DNA from: Endothia cerciana
Lineage: Eukaryota > Ascomycota > Sordariomycetes > Diaporthales > Cryphonectriaceae
Length of the DNA stretch: 64,000 nucleotides
Assembly (NCBI GenBank): GCA_026119935.1
Contig: JALRMH010000002.1
Coordinates: forward strand, 248,001-312,000
Direction: 5' to 3'
Shown here: piece after piece, positions 21,156 through 33,600 of the stretch
Layout of the letters: every line of letters starts with the position of its first letter
Numbering within the stretch: the first letter of the stretch is position 1
Translations under genes and position numbers: made by a program
The notes under the pieces: model-generated
The model's database searches: none
What the model was told of the DNA's origin: nothing
What the model saw: the letters and a program-made list of their open reading frames with translations, nothing else

Positions 21156-23133
21156 GCAATATAAAACCATCCAATAAGCATACTTTATCCATGAAGAGCC
21201 GCACTAGTCCCCATGGGCCACGAGTGGAGTAGGGCACCCACTGCTACCCTACTCGGCTGTCCGTCTTTTCTCCGCGAACGAATTCGTTTTAGCCAGCAAG
21301 TCCACTCAGCTTTCCCTGGGCCAGGCCATACTCTTCCTGCAGGGAGCGACGATGATACAGAGCTTTGGTACATCTTGACAGGTTGTACAGGCTGGTGCCG
21401 CCGCTGTCTTGAGCTCTGTACCACAGCGTTCATCAGCGTGAGGGCTTATTCCGGGTCTCGATCACCTACCTAGTCGTAAGAGAAGTCAGCGTGTGACCAG
21501 ACAACCAGCCACACCAAGACAACATTCTTTCTGGCACTGGAGCATCAGGCAGATTTTCGGATTGGTCGCTAGAAATCACGCTCGCGAGGAAGTGTGCTCG
21601 CGACGCGGAACTGTGCTGGCGGTCAGCCTCGCTGTCTTCCTCCTGCCCGAAGATGGCAGGAATTTCACTCGTCGAGGTTCCATTCGCTCCCCCATGCCCC
21701 AGGGAAAAGGGAAATTCAGGATTTGACGGATAAGGTAGGTCCAAGCCGTTGGCGGTCAGCCTCTGAACGGCTTTTGGCAAGCCCCCTTCAAGGTGCGGCT
21801 GGATTATTCTCCCGGTTCGTATCAGGCAGGCTCCCGGCTGGTGCTCCTTGCTACCAGAACCCTCAGCCTACCGCCCACTCAGGCTAAGGTTCACTATGGA
21901 GAAGGAACAGTCGTTCTGTACACTGATGTATGAGGTCCGAATTAGGATCTGACTCCATAGAGGACAAGACCCACGCCGCCAGACACAACGGTTTAATCCT
22001 CTGAACGGGCTTAGACGGGCTGTATCAACGCTCAGAGCCCCCCTCCCACGAACCAAACAACCCCGTCTAAGATCGGGCGTAGCTCAACGGACTGCCCTTT
22101 CCAGAAGGAGTGGAGACTATCAAGCTTCTAAGCCTGACGGTCCCGGTGGTGGTCATCCAAGCCACTGCCGCCGGCCCTTGTTACGGCCTAGGCCTACGAA
22201 TCTATACGGTCCCGTCTCCGAACATGAAGCGGTAGTCGTTGTAGCTCCGTAGCTATCTAAAGGGTCGATAGCTCGTCCCCCAGATGAGCCCGAGTATGCA
22301 TACCATTGGTGAGATAACGAAGGATTTCTTAAAATGGCCGGAAAGCAGGCTGCCCAATTTCCAGATAACTCTCGCGGAAATGGTACTACCTCACCGGCCG
22401 AGACTTGGCTGGCCATGTACTGCAAAAGTACCGGCAACTGGGGATGGTGTATGGTGGGATCGACTAGTTCTGTAGTGCAACGCCCGCAGAGGGGCAGGTG
22501 GCTAACCGAGAGGGGGTGTGTTGCAGTGATGCAGTGATACATGCAGAGCCTGCAGATCCTGCAGAGAGGAAATACAGACCTCTGGACAACGAGACAGCAG
22601 AGCCTCATTATTCGGGGTTATCGTTGCCACCCACCCTCCTGTTTCGCTGTTCCTTGTTCACTGGAGAAGTTGTGTGCCGCACCGTGGCTTGCTGTCATGC
22701 TAAAGGGGGTGGCAGACGGCAGCCTTTTCACACCTACATGGGAGGAACATGGCTGCACACGAGCCGGCTGTGGCAGAGCCTCAAGATCAGATATTTCTCG
22801 ACTCCTCTTCTCATCTATCTGATTTCATTGGCTCAGATGCGTGGAGCGCGACTGTGGCGCGGAGTATTGGAGGTTTTACGGGCATGGTCGCCCTGTGCTC
22901 CGGCTCCCCATAGCGGCTCATCCATCTACTGCGACGACAGCTTGGCACGCACCAGTCGGCACGGCGCTGATGTGGCAGCTAAGTTTGGCCCCTTTCTCTA
23001 GCAGCTCTAGAGCGCAGGAGCAAATCTGGTCCATCAGGGATCGACAAGAGCTGCAAACATAGCCCTCCCCGTGGTGCATCGGAGACGGCAGCTGCAGAGA
23101 ATAGTGCCGCAATAAAGTGCTTTCCACCGGGGC

Positions 23134-23345
23134 TCAGCTGATGCCCTTCATTCTACTCCATCGTTTCTTGGTCGCCACACCAGGGTGTTCAGAGGCAGAG
23201 GTACCTGTCCTGGACCGGGCCCAGCAAGGGCCCCGGGGTCCAAAGCACATCCAAGAGATCTCGGGGTAGACGGCAGGTCGCATGCAGGACGCATTGCAGC
23301 CAGGCCGGTAGAACAGCGACTGGTCCCCCAGCGTCAGCTCCTGGC
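23134..23345 (-). CDS. possible Cys-rich exon
   Basis: After an acceptor-like CTGAT...AACCAG (about 23346) the minus strand reads GCQELTLGDQSLFYRPGCNA, then SCMRPAVYPEISWMCFGPRG and on to a stop at 23134. Five or six cysteines and a regular composition suggest a secreted-protein exon, but I could not place a first exon. A second Cys-rich minus ORF (22918-23127, with VCSSCRSLMDQICSC) follows directly and may be a shadow or another part. Family unknown. Confidence 0.25.
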
Positions 23346-25109
23346 ATCCCTGGTTATTTTCTTTGACCAATCAGCCCCAGCATGATCACCGAGCCTTGCC
23401 GGAGGCCGGGGCAGCCACTTCGGTCTGCGTGATCTAGCATTTGCAAGAGTGTGATGCCTCTGCCTGGTTGTGCTCAGTAGATACTGCATGGTGACACTCA
23501 GCTCTAATGATCGCCTACTTCCGCGCCAGTCCTTGACGCAAGGTCCCACTTCTCATCCTGTGACCGTTGAGCCTTCTCCTCCGCTCGGCCCCAAAGGCGC
23601 GTAACGTCTTGAAAGTAGCGCCGTGCTACCTAGGCACCACGGACAGGCACGCAAGTTCTCAAGCTGTAACTGGCTGTAGGGTGGTTGGTGCCTGGTGCCC
23701 GCAAGCCCACAGCAGGGTCACACTTGGTTTCTGCTCACACTATGCAGTAGTGTCAGGCGGCCGCAGGTGAGCAAGAGCCTCTTTTTTTGGTGCCATTTCA
23801 AGCTTGTGGATGTGTGGAGACTACCGAAGTCCTAGCAGCCTCAGACACCACGTTATCTCATTGCCCTGGATGTGCGGTCGCGTCCAGGTCCGCTCACCGC
23901 CTAGACGACCTGCCGCCGCGGCCTACGCCACGCTCATCTTCCCAAGAATGCTCCGCTTCGCACCGCGTGACCCGGCGAAAGGAGGCACGCGGGGCCTCCC
24001 TGGCAGACTTGTGAGGCTCTCAAACTCCGCGTTCCTGATGCCTTAGACCGTCATTGAGGGAGATACGGACAGCATGTTCAGGCAGAGGCGGGCAGAGGCG
24101 ATGCGATCCGGGTTTTAGGCCTGGCCTGTTGCTCGCCCTATTTTATGCACAGCGAGATGACACGGTAAAGCCCCATCACAGTTAATGTAAGGTCCTAGAG
24201 TCCAAGGTAGCGAGCTCGCGGGTTGGACTGCGATATGCGGAAAGGATCCAAGGAATGGAGCGTGGGGTCTTTAGTTCCTTGCAAGATTGTAACGGCGCGG
24301 GGGCGGCGAGAAGCCGCTGCACATGTGCACAATATCGCCACATGCATATTTTGCGCCTCAGAGACAGGAGAACACTACTGCCCCGGGAGCTGCAATGCAG
24401 ACAAGCTCTGGTGACCTGGTGACGGGCGGGAACGGTAAGGCTGCCGGTGGAGATGTGCGTCAAGCCATGTGCGAGGTGACGGTTACATATGCGTGACGGC
24501 TCCTCAGTGGCACGTAAGCATGACTCGTGAGACGGGAGGCACAGTTGCAGCTGGGGTTAGGAAGGTAAATGCGAAGTGAAGAGATGCCTGGGCAGGCGTC
24601 AAGAGTAAAAGTACATGAGAACGGGGAGCGTGGTGGAAGAACGTGGCAGGAAATCCTCCGCTGTGAAGACCAGCCGCGGCCCAAAACCCGTGAGACAGAA
24701 ATGAGATGACAAAAGAAAAAAAAAAAAAACCCCCCAAAAAAAGAAAGCCACGACATGCACCGCCCTGGAATCCTGATTCCTCCATCTAAACATTCTATCA
24801 TCCCATCACACAAAGGAGACCTTGAGACTTTTTCGAAATTTCTGGCGCGAGCCAGGCACAAAGTGTAGACGCGAGCCCTTTATGGCGGGCCAAACAGGAA
24901 TATCTAATCGAACAGAGAATTGAGGAAAACAGTATAGTACCATCGAGTCCGAGATACGCCGGGACAGGAGTGCATCGCACGGCATCATTACGCGATGGAT
25001 ACTGTGGCGCACAAGTCAGGAATCTACATCAGAAGATACTGTATGCAGGGACAAGATCAAGGCTGGCACTCACCATGCTCAGTCGAGGGACGAATGCTTT
25101 TGCCGTGCC

Positions 25110-25430
25110 TCATGTGCTCCTCGGGTATATGGGGTAGAGAGGACAGTTGCCGCAGCGGGGGCGACCGCAATCTGCGTTGTAGCATCCAAAATCGACGTTA
25201 TATGTCATGCCCTGTGTTCCACAGCAGCACTCAACCCCGGGGAACCTGTTAGTTCATATGCCCTAGACACATTTAAGTTGTGGGAAACATACACAATCCC
25301 ACCACCAGATGGGCTGGGCTTGTGGTTCCGGCTGCTTCTCCTTGGAAGAATGCTTTGAGGAGGAGCCATGCTTAGAAGAGGAATGCTTGCCCTTGTCCTT
25401 GGAAGAGTTGTGATGATGCGAGTGAGCCAT
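25110..25430 (-). CDS. small His/Ser/Lys-rich zinc-binding-like protein (85 aa)
   Basis: Two exons, 25430-25293 (46 codons, donor GTATGT) and 25229-25110 (39 codons plus TGA), joined in phase 0 with a GAG acceptor. The N-terminal half is His/Ser/Lys-rich (MAHSHHHNSSKDKGKHSSSK). The C-terminal half is Cys-rich: IWWWDC at the exon end, then CCCGTQGMTYNVDFGCYNAD and CGRPRCGNCP. The W-x-C-C...C....CG..RC..C layout matches small fungal zinc-finger-like proteins; metal binding is inferred. The acceptor is the least certain part: an alternative AG eleven bases upstream (CTAACAG) lies out of frame. Confidence 0.55.
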
Positions 25431-28400
25431 CTTGTTGGCTCGGTTTAAGACGCCTTGCAGATGTGGTGGGACTCGGCCTGTCTTGAATATTCGGATAGAC
25501 TTAAGGATGTCGAGACTAGGAAACCATCTGGATCACTGATGTTGGCCAGGGACAGCGATTGTGACGATGACAGATGCCAGGGTCTTATATACGGCTGGAG
25601 TATTCATCATTATATTCCTCGCCTGCCCGGGAGGCGACGCGGAGGTTGACAGGGTCCGGGGCACGGCGCAGCGTCCCACTGTCTGTCTGCCTTGGGCCTG
25701 GATTACTATGAGGCCAGCATCCTTCCACTGTCCAGTACCGGCTGCTCTGCATCGCCTCCAGCTAGGGAGCCCTGACTGACTGGGGATAGAATCACATCGT
25801 GGCTTGTCCTTCTTCAGTCAAGGTGACCTGGCAACGCACATAAAATTGGGTGAGAGAGCACGGCGGCGCGACATATTCCGGTACGAACATGTACCTGTCT
25901 TCTGACGAACCTCGGTGTGTTTGTGGGTTCTGTAGAGGGCGGGAACACAAATGCTGAGCCTCTCTTCCCCCCAGTACAGCCATTTTTGTGGTGGTTTTTT
26001 TTTCTTTCTTTTTATTTTCCTTGGATAAGGGAGGAACACGTATCCGTGAAATTGAGAAAACGCCCTCGGTAAGTCATGTATTAATTTTATGAAGAGGCAT
26101 CTGAGGGGAGTACACGAGCAGTTTTGGTAAGTGCTCCTTGTAAGACATTCCCGGTAAACAGCCGTGTCGCTAAATAGAGGTACCTCAGCCTCACAACCAT
26201 AAGTAGATAGGGCTGAAACAAGGCTAGACAACTTTCCGTGCATGCATACATGCACTTTCTTCCCAACCCTACTTGGATGCATCTTGCACCTCCCACATCG
26301 GCGGTGATCATATGCAAAAGGCAGTGGAACAGTACCTGACTGCGGCTCACATAATCCTCCAGATGAGCCTCGGAGTGTATAGAACGGCCGGCCCCGTCTC
26401 GGTGCTGAACGTCAAGGGGGGCCAGCACGATGACCATATTTACCAAGCTTCAGGACAGAAAAGGAAAAAAAAAAAAAAAACCCCCCCCCCGATTAGGAAG
26501 AGTCTTTGGGGGATCATCTGCATTGAGCCTGACGGATGTCTAGAACCGGAGAAATGTGGATAGAAATCGCGAGAAACGATAAGGCTGCGGCAGCTCCTAC
26601 CACCATATACACCAGCCCTTGGTTCTTGCTCCGAGGACAAAATCTCATTGCCCGGTATCAAACAGCAACATCCGCCTCGGCCATATGTTGTGCTATCCTG
26701 TCGGCCTGCTCATGCCCATGTAGGAATCACCCGGTCTGCTCGTTGATACAGTCCGATGAGTAGTCTCCGTATGCTATTTGATCTCTACTAGGCATTCTGA
26801 AAAGCCTCACTTGGGATGTCGAGGGTGAGCCAGTATGCCTCAGGCGGCGTCTAGATGAGCTCATCCGAGTCCCTCCGGGGCATCTCGACGCCTCACCGCC
26901 CAACGGATCTTTATTTGGGGAAGATTTTCCGGAGGCATAGCCATGAATGAATCCTTTACCTCAGGGATCCAGTCCTTCGCAGGAAATGGGCATGTGGAGA
27001 GCGGTGTTGTGATAGGGACACAGGGTACTCGCGGCAGTGTTCGAGAGGATCTGCAGTGGTCGCTTCGGCACGTTCTCTTTCTCTACGCCGAGATCCTTCC
27101 GCAGCTGATGGGACAGCCCACGGGATCATGGCCAGAACGGGATCCTCCATCCGGTGATGTTAGTCCTTCGAGGCGGCTCGGTGAGCTCGGTGCGGGATTC
27201 AAAGGGGAACAGTAGGCCTGAGGCAGTGTTTGAGATGGTCCACCGAAGTCCTGAAGAAAAGTTCCATTTCTTGACCCCCAAATCCTTCCGCAGCTCGTGT
27301 CAGGTCGCCGAGGCCGTGGCCACGACGGGGACCTGGTCCGGTATTTCAAATCCCTTAAGATGTCGTTCCAGTCCTGTGGGCCCGGTCACGACCAGCCCTA
27401 TCTGCGGGCCACCTTACAAGGCTCGTGTTACCACACGCCAACAGCTACAAGTCCTTGCGGCAGGGAACCCCATGCAGTCATGCTTGCAGTATGCGTGGGC
27501 CAGTTGGAACCCGTATGTTGCGGTGGCGACAAGGAGCCTCTGGTTTCGGATGGACTCAGGGTTGAGTGAGATCCTTATTCGCGCCTTGGTGGCAACCTTC
27601 GAGCAGTCTAGACTCCAATCTGGACTTAGGCACCAGATATGGCAAGCCGTAAGTGGTTACGACTCTCTTCGGATGACACACCTCGACAGCTTCGTCCGGT
27701 GCCCTCCATGTATGTGGGGCAACACTTGGCTCGAGACTTCACTTGAAGAAATCACCGACTGGCCCCCAAAGAGAGGCCAGCTGCCGTGTTCAGCCTTTCA
27801 GCTGTCCAGACGATGACCACCATCCCGGCCAAGTGAGCCCGATTTCGAAGATTTTTGGAGATGTTCTCCTCGATTGGGGTTATGCATACCACAAATGGCA
27901 ATGAGATGAAGTCCTTCGGTCATCAAATGGTGGCTCGGGTCCGAGGCGGTGCGGGATGAGCCTCGCGATCGAATACTCTTCCGTCAGCCAAGACCGACGA
28001 CGTCGGTTGAATTTTGTGTAACACAAGGGAAAGAGAAAGAAAATTAAAGTTAAGGAAAATTGAGAAGTACCAGAGTTGAGGATCTTGCACACTGTGGTTC
28101 TCATGTCTGTGCGGCTGAGGCCATGTCGTCATGAAAAACTCTCCAGCCCTCGACCGGAGCAGATTCCCTCAGCCCGGCTCTGCCTCCCCCAAGATACTGC
28201 CTCTCAAATCAGACCTGGCCACTGGAATTGAAACGCAGTAGGAGCCCCTGGACACAAATTGAGACGGGACGTACACGCTTTTGAGCCGATGTCGAGGCTG
28301 GCCATTGACGTGTTGTCGCGACTCGTCGGGAATCTGGCTGATGATGATGCGATCGGACGACGGACTGTTCCCGGGTCTGAGACCAGAAGACGTTTATATC

Positions 28401-28452
28401 GTAGGGTTGAAAGCCTTCGGGTATTATGGTCTAGCCTGGGCCATTCCACAGT
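25431..28452. other. gene-poor region
   Basis: Apart from the tandem coding relic at 26960-27420 I see no supportable gene. A16 directly followed by C10 lies at 26465-26490. ORFs on both strands are short and mutually overlapping. Confidence 0.4.
26960..27420 (-). pseudogene. tandem 189-nt coding repeat relic
   Basis: The DNA string ATCCTTCCGCAGCT occurs at 27093-27106 and 27282-27295, and GGCAGTGT at 27033-27040 and 27222-27229; both pairs are offset by exactly 189 nt (63 codons). The minus strand reads ELRKDLGVKKWNFSSGLRW then TISNTASGLLFPFESRTEL in one unit, and LRKDLGVEKENVPKRPLQ then ILSNTAASTLCPYHNTALH in the next. A weaker third unit lies at about 27300-27420. Stops between units show decay. 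The family is unknown to me; it looks like a repeat protein with a 63-residue unit. Confidence 0.5.
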
Positions 28453-29436
28453 TTATTCTCTAACTGTGCGCCAGACCCTTGCTGCATAATGTTGTAGGTC
28501 TGGAATGCCCAACACAATATCTCCTTCTCCCGGTCCCGGATCCCTCAGGAAGAGAAGTTGAAAGCTTAGTACCAATGCGCTCCTAGTAACATTGTACGAT
28601 GGCGGCGTTGTCCTGGTATCCTGGGTGATTATAATTTCCTGCTGTTTTTGGGGTTCTAGCACCCGAGTTGAAGCAGCCCGAGTTGTTGTTGCTCCTTGTC
28701 GGGTATTCGATATAGATAGAGATTCTTCCCATCTCTCAAGAAGAATCTGATAGTAAAGGCCATCATCAAATTTGGCGAGGATGACAATTTTGACATCATG
28801 ATCAGAAGCCTTAAACCACCAATATATATCTCGCCGGAGTTGTGCTAATAATTCAGAAAATCCTGCTTCAATAACTAATGTTGGCCAAGAGTTATCTGTT
28901 TCTCGAGCTGGTATTGGACCACCTACAGAGTCGCCTTCACCACTATCCCCACCATCCCTACCAGGATGACCACGATCTCGAAATCTTGTAGCACCTATTC
29001 CTATCCAGCTTTGACTTAAGCCCATCAAAGCAAGTTGGGTATAATATTGTTGGTAAAGCTGAAGATGAAGAGTTTCATGGACTCTGGTTGGGATACTGAT
29101 GATGAGGATCTTTGAACAAGAGTAGTATCATCGTAGTCGAAACTTACGACGACGAGCCTCTCTGAATTTCTCGATTGCAAGGAGATCTTGAGGGGAAACG
29201 TTTGTAACCATCAAAAAATCTCCTGAAACGCAATCGGTGATTTGATCGAGAATTTCCTCAGGAGTTGTGAATACCATCTGAAGATCCTCAGGATCGGGGA
29301 GTGGTATTTGGAGGTCCTTGGATTGAGATGGTGTAGTCCTGGTCGTCGTAGATGGCGAGGCTGATGCTGATGTTGACGCTGACGCCAGGGAAGTTGATCT
29401 TGATCGGGGTAAACGTTGAGGGCTTCTTGATGCCAT
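28453..29436 (-). pseudogene. fungal-specific hypothetical gene interrupted by one in-frame TGA
   Basis: From ATG 29436 one frame reads through a low-complexity Ser/Thr N-terminus, VSGDFLMVTNVSPQDLLAIE and KFREARRRKFRLR, then a TGA at 29130-29128. It continues in the same frame through ILIISIPTRVHETLHLQLY, a Gly-rich stretch, WPTLVIEAGFSELLAQLRRD, WWFKASDHDVKIVILAKFDD, ILLERWEE and ALVLSFQLLFLRDPGPGEGD to 28453. I recall this as a recurrent fungal family of unknown function in which the block is continuous (RKFR.RRY...ILI), so the TGA most simply replaces an Arg CGA. An intron from the nearby GTAAGT donor is possible, but the obvious acceptors break the frame. Without the stop the protein is about 327 residues. 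Confidence 0.65.
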
Positions 29437-30195
29437 GATGCTGGTGGTACAAATGTGCAGTTGTCAATGACAAGATGATGATGGATGCACAGTTGCAGGC
29501 TGGATGATGACAAGGCTTGATGGACGGTAGGGGAAATCGTGGGTTTGAGGTAACGGTGCGTGTTCGGTGAGGGAAGAAACAAAGGACGAGTTGATCCAAT
29601 AGATCCCGGCGTGCGAGGTGGGCTCAAAACAAGCTTCGCGCCGCAGTGGGCCGCCTGGGGACGAGACCCCGCCAGATCTGGACAAGCGCCACCTTCTGAA
29701 CCCTTCGCCATTGGTTATCCAACGTCATCGCCTTGGCATCCCTGGCTTCCCCCATGGGCGCTGGCCAAGGTCCCAACTTGGCCCATCTGTGCATAAACTC
29801 TGCTGGGCGCCGGCGATGGGGAAGTTCTCTCTTCCTCATCACTCGTCCTCTTTAGTTCGCCAATTATTCGTTGTCATGACCAGAACGCTAGACCTTGGAG
29901 TATCCGTTTACTGCTCCATATAGCAGCAGCAGCTTGCGTCGAGACGTCGCGAGTCCTTTCGAGATTCTCGAATCGCATCACTAGGGGACAAAATCGGGAT
30001 CGGTGACGCACGAGATACAGGACAGACAACGAGCATTCCTCCACGGGAGATACATAAGAGGCCAAGAGTAACGCGCCCTTCATCGGACTGGCCGAGCCTG
30101 TCCAGCCTCGAACTTCCGGATCGGAACATCGAAACACGCAACGCATATTTCGACACAACAAGCAGCAGCCCCGGCCGCAAGATTCCACCGTCAAA
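29437..30195. other. intergenic between divergent genes
   Basis: This is the shared upstream region of the interrupted gene (minus) and the MARVEL-like gene (plus). No ORF is convincing. The last 150 bases, with A- and C-rich leader sequence, look like the 5' UTR of the plus gene. Confidence 0.4.
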
Positions 30196-30660
30196 ATGGG
30201 CTTCTTCGGCTTCGCCCTCTCCTACATCGCCTTCTCGGCCCTGCACGTCGTGCAGTTCGCCCTCGCGCTGACGGTCTGCGGGCTCTACGGCGTGGACCTG
30301 CATCGCGCGCACGAGAAGGGCGTCTACACGGACTCGAAGTGGGTCTACGCCGAGGTCGTGGGCGGGCTGTCCGCCTTCACCGCGCTCGTCTACCTCGTGC
30401 CCTTCGTCCTGCGCGTCTGGCTCGTCTGGGCGTGGAACCTGGTGCTCTTCGTGCTGTGGATCGCCCTGTTCGGCGTGTTCGGCAAGATGTACATCCACGA
30501 GGACCCCGAGGGCGACAGCGGCATCCAGCGCATGAAGAACGCCGTCTGGGTCGACCTCGTCTCCGCGCTGCTGTGGCTCATCCTCTCCGTCGCGGCGTTC
30601 GGGTACTGGTGGGGCCACCGCGAGAGGCACTCGCGCTTCACGGGCCGCGCGAGGGTGTAG
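30196..30660 (+). CDS. MARVEL-like four-pass membrane protein
   Basis: Single-exon gene of 154 residues. Four hydrophobic helices are evident at about 5-28, 49-70, 73-97 and 118-142. The loop between helices 3 and 4 is acidic/polar (KMYIHEDPEGDSGIQRMKNA), and TM4 begins AVWVDLVSALLWLILS. The layout and the Asp/Trp pattern in TM4 match fungal MARVEL-domain (Nce102-like) proteins of the plasma membrane or eisosome. The start context TCAAAATGG follows a leader without upstream ATGs in the last 40 bases. Family assignment is by topology and pattern. Confidence 0.8.
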   Translation: MGFFGFALSYIAFSALHVVQFALALTVCGLYGVDLHRAHEKGVYTDSKWVYAEVVGGLSAFTALVYLVPFVLRVWLVWAWNLVLFVLWIALFGVFGKMYIHEDPEGDSGIQRMKNAVWVDLVSALLWLILSVAAFGYWWGHRERHSRFTGRARV

Positions 30661-33600
30661 GATCCCGCGTCCGAGGGCGACGAGGACTGGCCGATGCCCG
30701 GCAATGTGGGCGCGGTGAGCCTGAAGGACCTGAGGAGGAGGGGGTTCCGGCCGGAGCAGGTGATCCAGCGGTGGGCGCCGTGAGGGTCGTGGGATAGGAA
30801 CGGCGGGTGTCCTTCCACCTTCTCGTCTTAATACTGGAGCGGGGCACGGTGTTAGCAGCGGCGCCGGGGGGGGGGGGGAGGGGAGCGATTCGTCTAGATC
30901 GACAAGACGATGAGATACACGAGCGGGCCTGACGGGCCGTGGTTTGATTGATACCTTACTCTCGGTTTCGGGTGTTAGAGCGCTCTGCTTCCTTCACTTT
31001 GCAAAGATTCCCATATGCCATTAGAACACAGAATACCACCGGTTCCCACCCGATATCATCCCCGCCGTTCATGGGGTGTGTACCTCTGCGGACCATGGGG
31101 AGGTGATCTCGCAGGCGTTCCATGCGGGCCCAGAATCTGTACCGACTCCGCTCCACCTCCATTGAGTTTTGCCCTAGCCAGGCGGACCGGCCGCTCGCTT
31201 CGTCCCGCCTCGATTGAGTTCGTGCTCGTGACCAGGTGGCACCCCAAATGCCAAAAGGCCCCTCTCCCCTGAACAGAGTCCTTGCGAAGCATGATGTGTT
31301 GTTAGTAAGAACATGGGCTTGATGACCCGCGAGCCCCGTCGGGCTGCACTGCTGACTCTGGGCAGGTATGACTGGTGGACACGGCGCCTCCGGACAGTTT
31401 TTTGGCATTTCCAAGGTCTTGGTAATGGCACAATAGTAGGATCAGGGGGCACATTTCTGTGGCGTACAACGTAGTAGGTTACGATTACGACGACTGCTGA
31501 GGCTATACCGGGCCTCGAGATCCCCACTCACTGCACCCCCTACACCGATCAGAACCGCAGACATTCCGACTGCGCCGAGACATCTCCTGTTGAAGGGTGT
31601 TCGGGGGGGAACGCCCCGAGGTGCTTCTGCCTTTGTGCTGGTATCCCGTCAGGGCGCAGACTTGCGACCACCAGTCGCACCCTAGCACACAGCGCACACC
31701 AGCGAGTCAGATTCTCTACAGCCCGAGATCTTCGATCCTTTGACGGCCACCCGCAAGCCCGTCGACGCATGAATCAAGAGGTGGTGACGGCGGCATAGAG
31801 AGCAGTCCCCGGTGGGATTTTCCGTGATGTCATCAGGGCAGAGCCCCCCACACACTGATTGCTGCTGGCCCCCCCCCCCCGCCTCGCAGGAACCGCACCA
31901 CACACAACTATCCCGTCCCATCCATCCCCCAGGACGTGCCAGGCTTCGGCACCAGTAGGACTGTCCACAGCTTCTGGCGGCGGAAGGCGGCGATCACTGC
32001 ATCCCACATTTTTCTAATCTCTCCTCGGCAAGCAGCCCTGGGGCAGTCGGGAAGTCGATGGGCTCTCTTGGCACACACGAAAATGCTGCCCTGCGGAAAA
32101 AGCCTGCGGACGCCGGCATGCCTACACGCGGCCAAGGTCCAGGTTAGAAATGGCATTGCTGATCATGGTACGATTCTAGTGCTGGAGGGAGGGGGGAGCC
32201 CCTACTGCCGAGCCTCAACCCTGTCATGCAGGCCGGATCGGTACTATGGTACAGTAGCACAGATCCGCGCTGGGGCGAGGTGGGATAAGGACGTCTGAGG
32301 GGGTGTCCAGTGATGCGACTCAGAACTCGGTCATGACGGCATCACGAACGCCCTTGTCATACTACTGGCGGCGGCGCGGGCGAGACTCACAAGACGTCGC
32401 CTCCGGTCGACACTCGGCGCCTCTTCTTGTGGCTGGCTGGCGACGGCGCAAAGTCTAACCATGTGAGATGAGGTGCTAGAAGGAGCACTAGCCGATGTCC
32501 AGAAAAGTCACCTTGGAGATTTGGCCCGAACATCCCTCTGCCCCTATCTAACCCTTGGCGGGGTTGGATGGCGGGTCAGTCTGGTTTGATAGTGTGCGAC
32601 GCCGGTGTTAATTGACAACGCGCCCAGTGTCAGCACGACAAAGGGAAAGATTCATGTCGGATGTGCAGGATCGACGTCGCGTCGCGGCCCAAGCGGCAGA
32701 TCTTTTCCATGCATGGCGCGTCTCTATCTTGGTCCCTCGCATCCCTGAAGCCTGGCGACAGGCTGGTCGCGGTCCCAAACGCGCTGGCGGACCCAGTGTC
32801 CCCTCCCTTCCTCTCCCAGCGTGGACAAAAGAGGGGGGTTTCCTCTGTGCCCAGGGGAGAGAGAAACCACCCACGAGGGCCAGTCACAGGTGAAATCGAC
32901 CCTTGGCCCTCCCCTCCCGGGATGGGTCTGCTCCTCCAAGGATTATTTGCTTGACAGCTCAGACGGCGCCGGTTAGTACCCGCTATTAGCGCGAAGCCCA
33001 AACCTTCCCCCCTGCATCCTTGGACTGATGGCGATGTGATGGCGCCGATCTCCAGTACAGGTTCGGGAGTGCTGCACTGCCTGTCACCCGCGTGGGAGAA
33101 AGCAAGCAGACGCCTCCGCATCTGCCTATCCTGAGCCCGTGAGGCCCCCCCCCCCCCAAGGGCAGTTGAGCTGGCAGACACTGCTGTTGGTGATGGAGAG
33201 GCCCCTTGTGGGCTTGGCCCATGCCAACTCGCCCGCGGTCTCTTCGTCAGGCCGTCTGGCGAATGAGAAAGGTGTCCGGAGACGGCGACGACGTGTCGCC
33301 CTGATAAGCATAAAGCAGAGAGACCCTCTGAGAGGTCGAGCGCCGGCCACGGACCGGCCACCTCAGCTCCCGTCTCACCAAGCGAGGCGCTCTCTGCTGT
33401 GTGGCGTCCAGGGCGTTTGCATCCGAGATGCGACGGAGATCCTGCAGGTCTCGCTGTACTGTATCACCCAGGTATGCACCTCGCCCAGAAAGGGGTGTGG
33501 GATGACTGGAGGTGGGTTGGAAATGCGACAGTATCCTGCCGTGGCGGCGCTGGCCCTGTCTCCTTCTTCTCTTCCTTCTTCTTTCCCTTCTTCTTTCCCT

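Larger units (their letters stand above)
18608..25109. other. gene desert with relics
   Basis: About 6.5 kb with no intact gene I can support. It contains homopolymer runs (poly-G 19705-19717, poly-C 20743-20755, an A-rich tract with C run 24717-24735), the frameshifted relic at 20888-21155 and possible Cys-rich exons near 22918-23345. ORFs such as 19973-20539 (+), 21466-21780 (-) and 22153-22608 (-) are open but lack a recognisable pattern. Confidence 0.4.

Noticed and set aside
22076..22180. tRNA-like A box (TAGCTCAACGG)
   Set aside because: No matching B box or cloverleaf downstream; not a tRNA.
30339..30797. 152-residue plus-strand ORF
   Set aside because: Alternative frame of the MARVEL-like gene, Arg/Ala/Gly-rich shadow.
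32630..33361. 243-residue minus-strand ORF
   Set aside because: Crosses a poly-C run, lacks a recognisable motif, and has low-complexity Ser/Gly/Arg composition; other frames are equally open.
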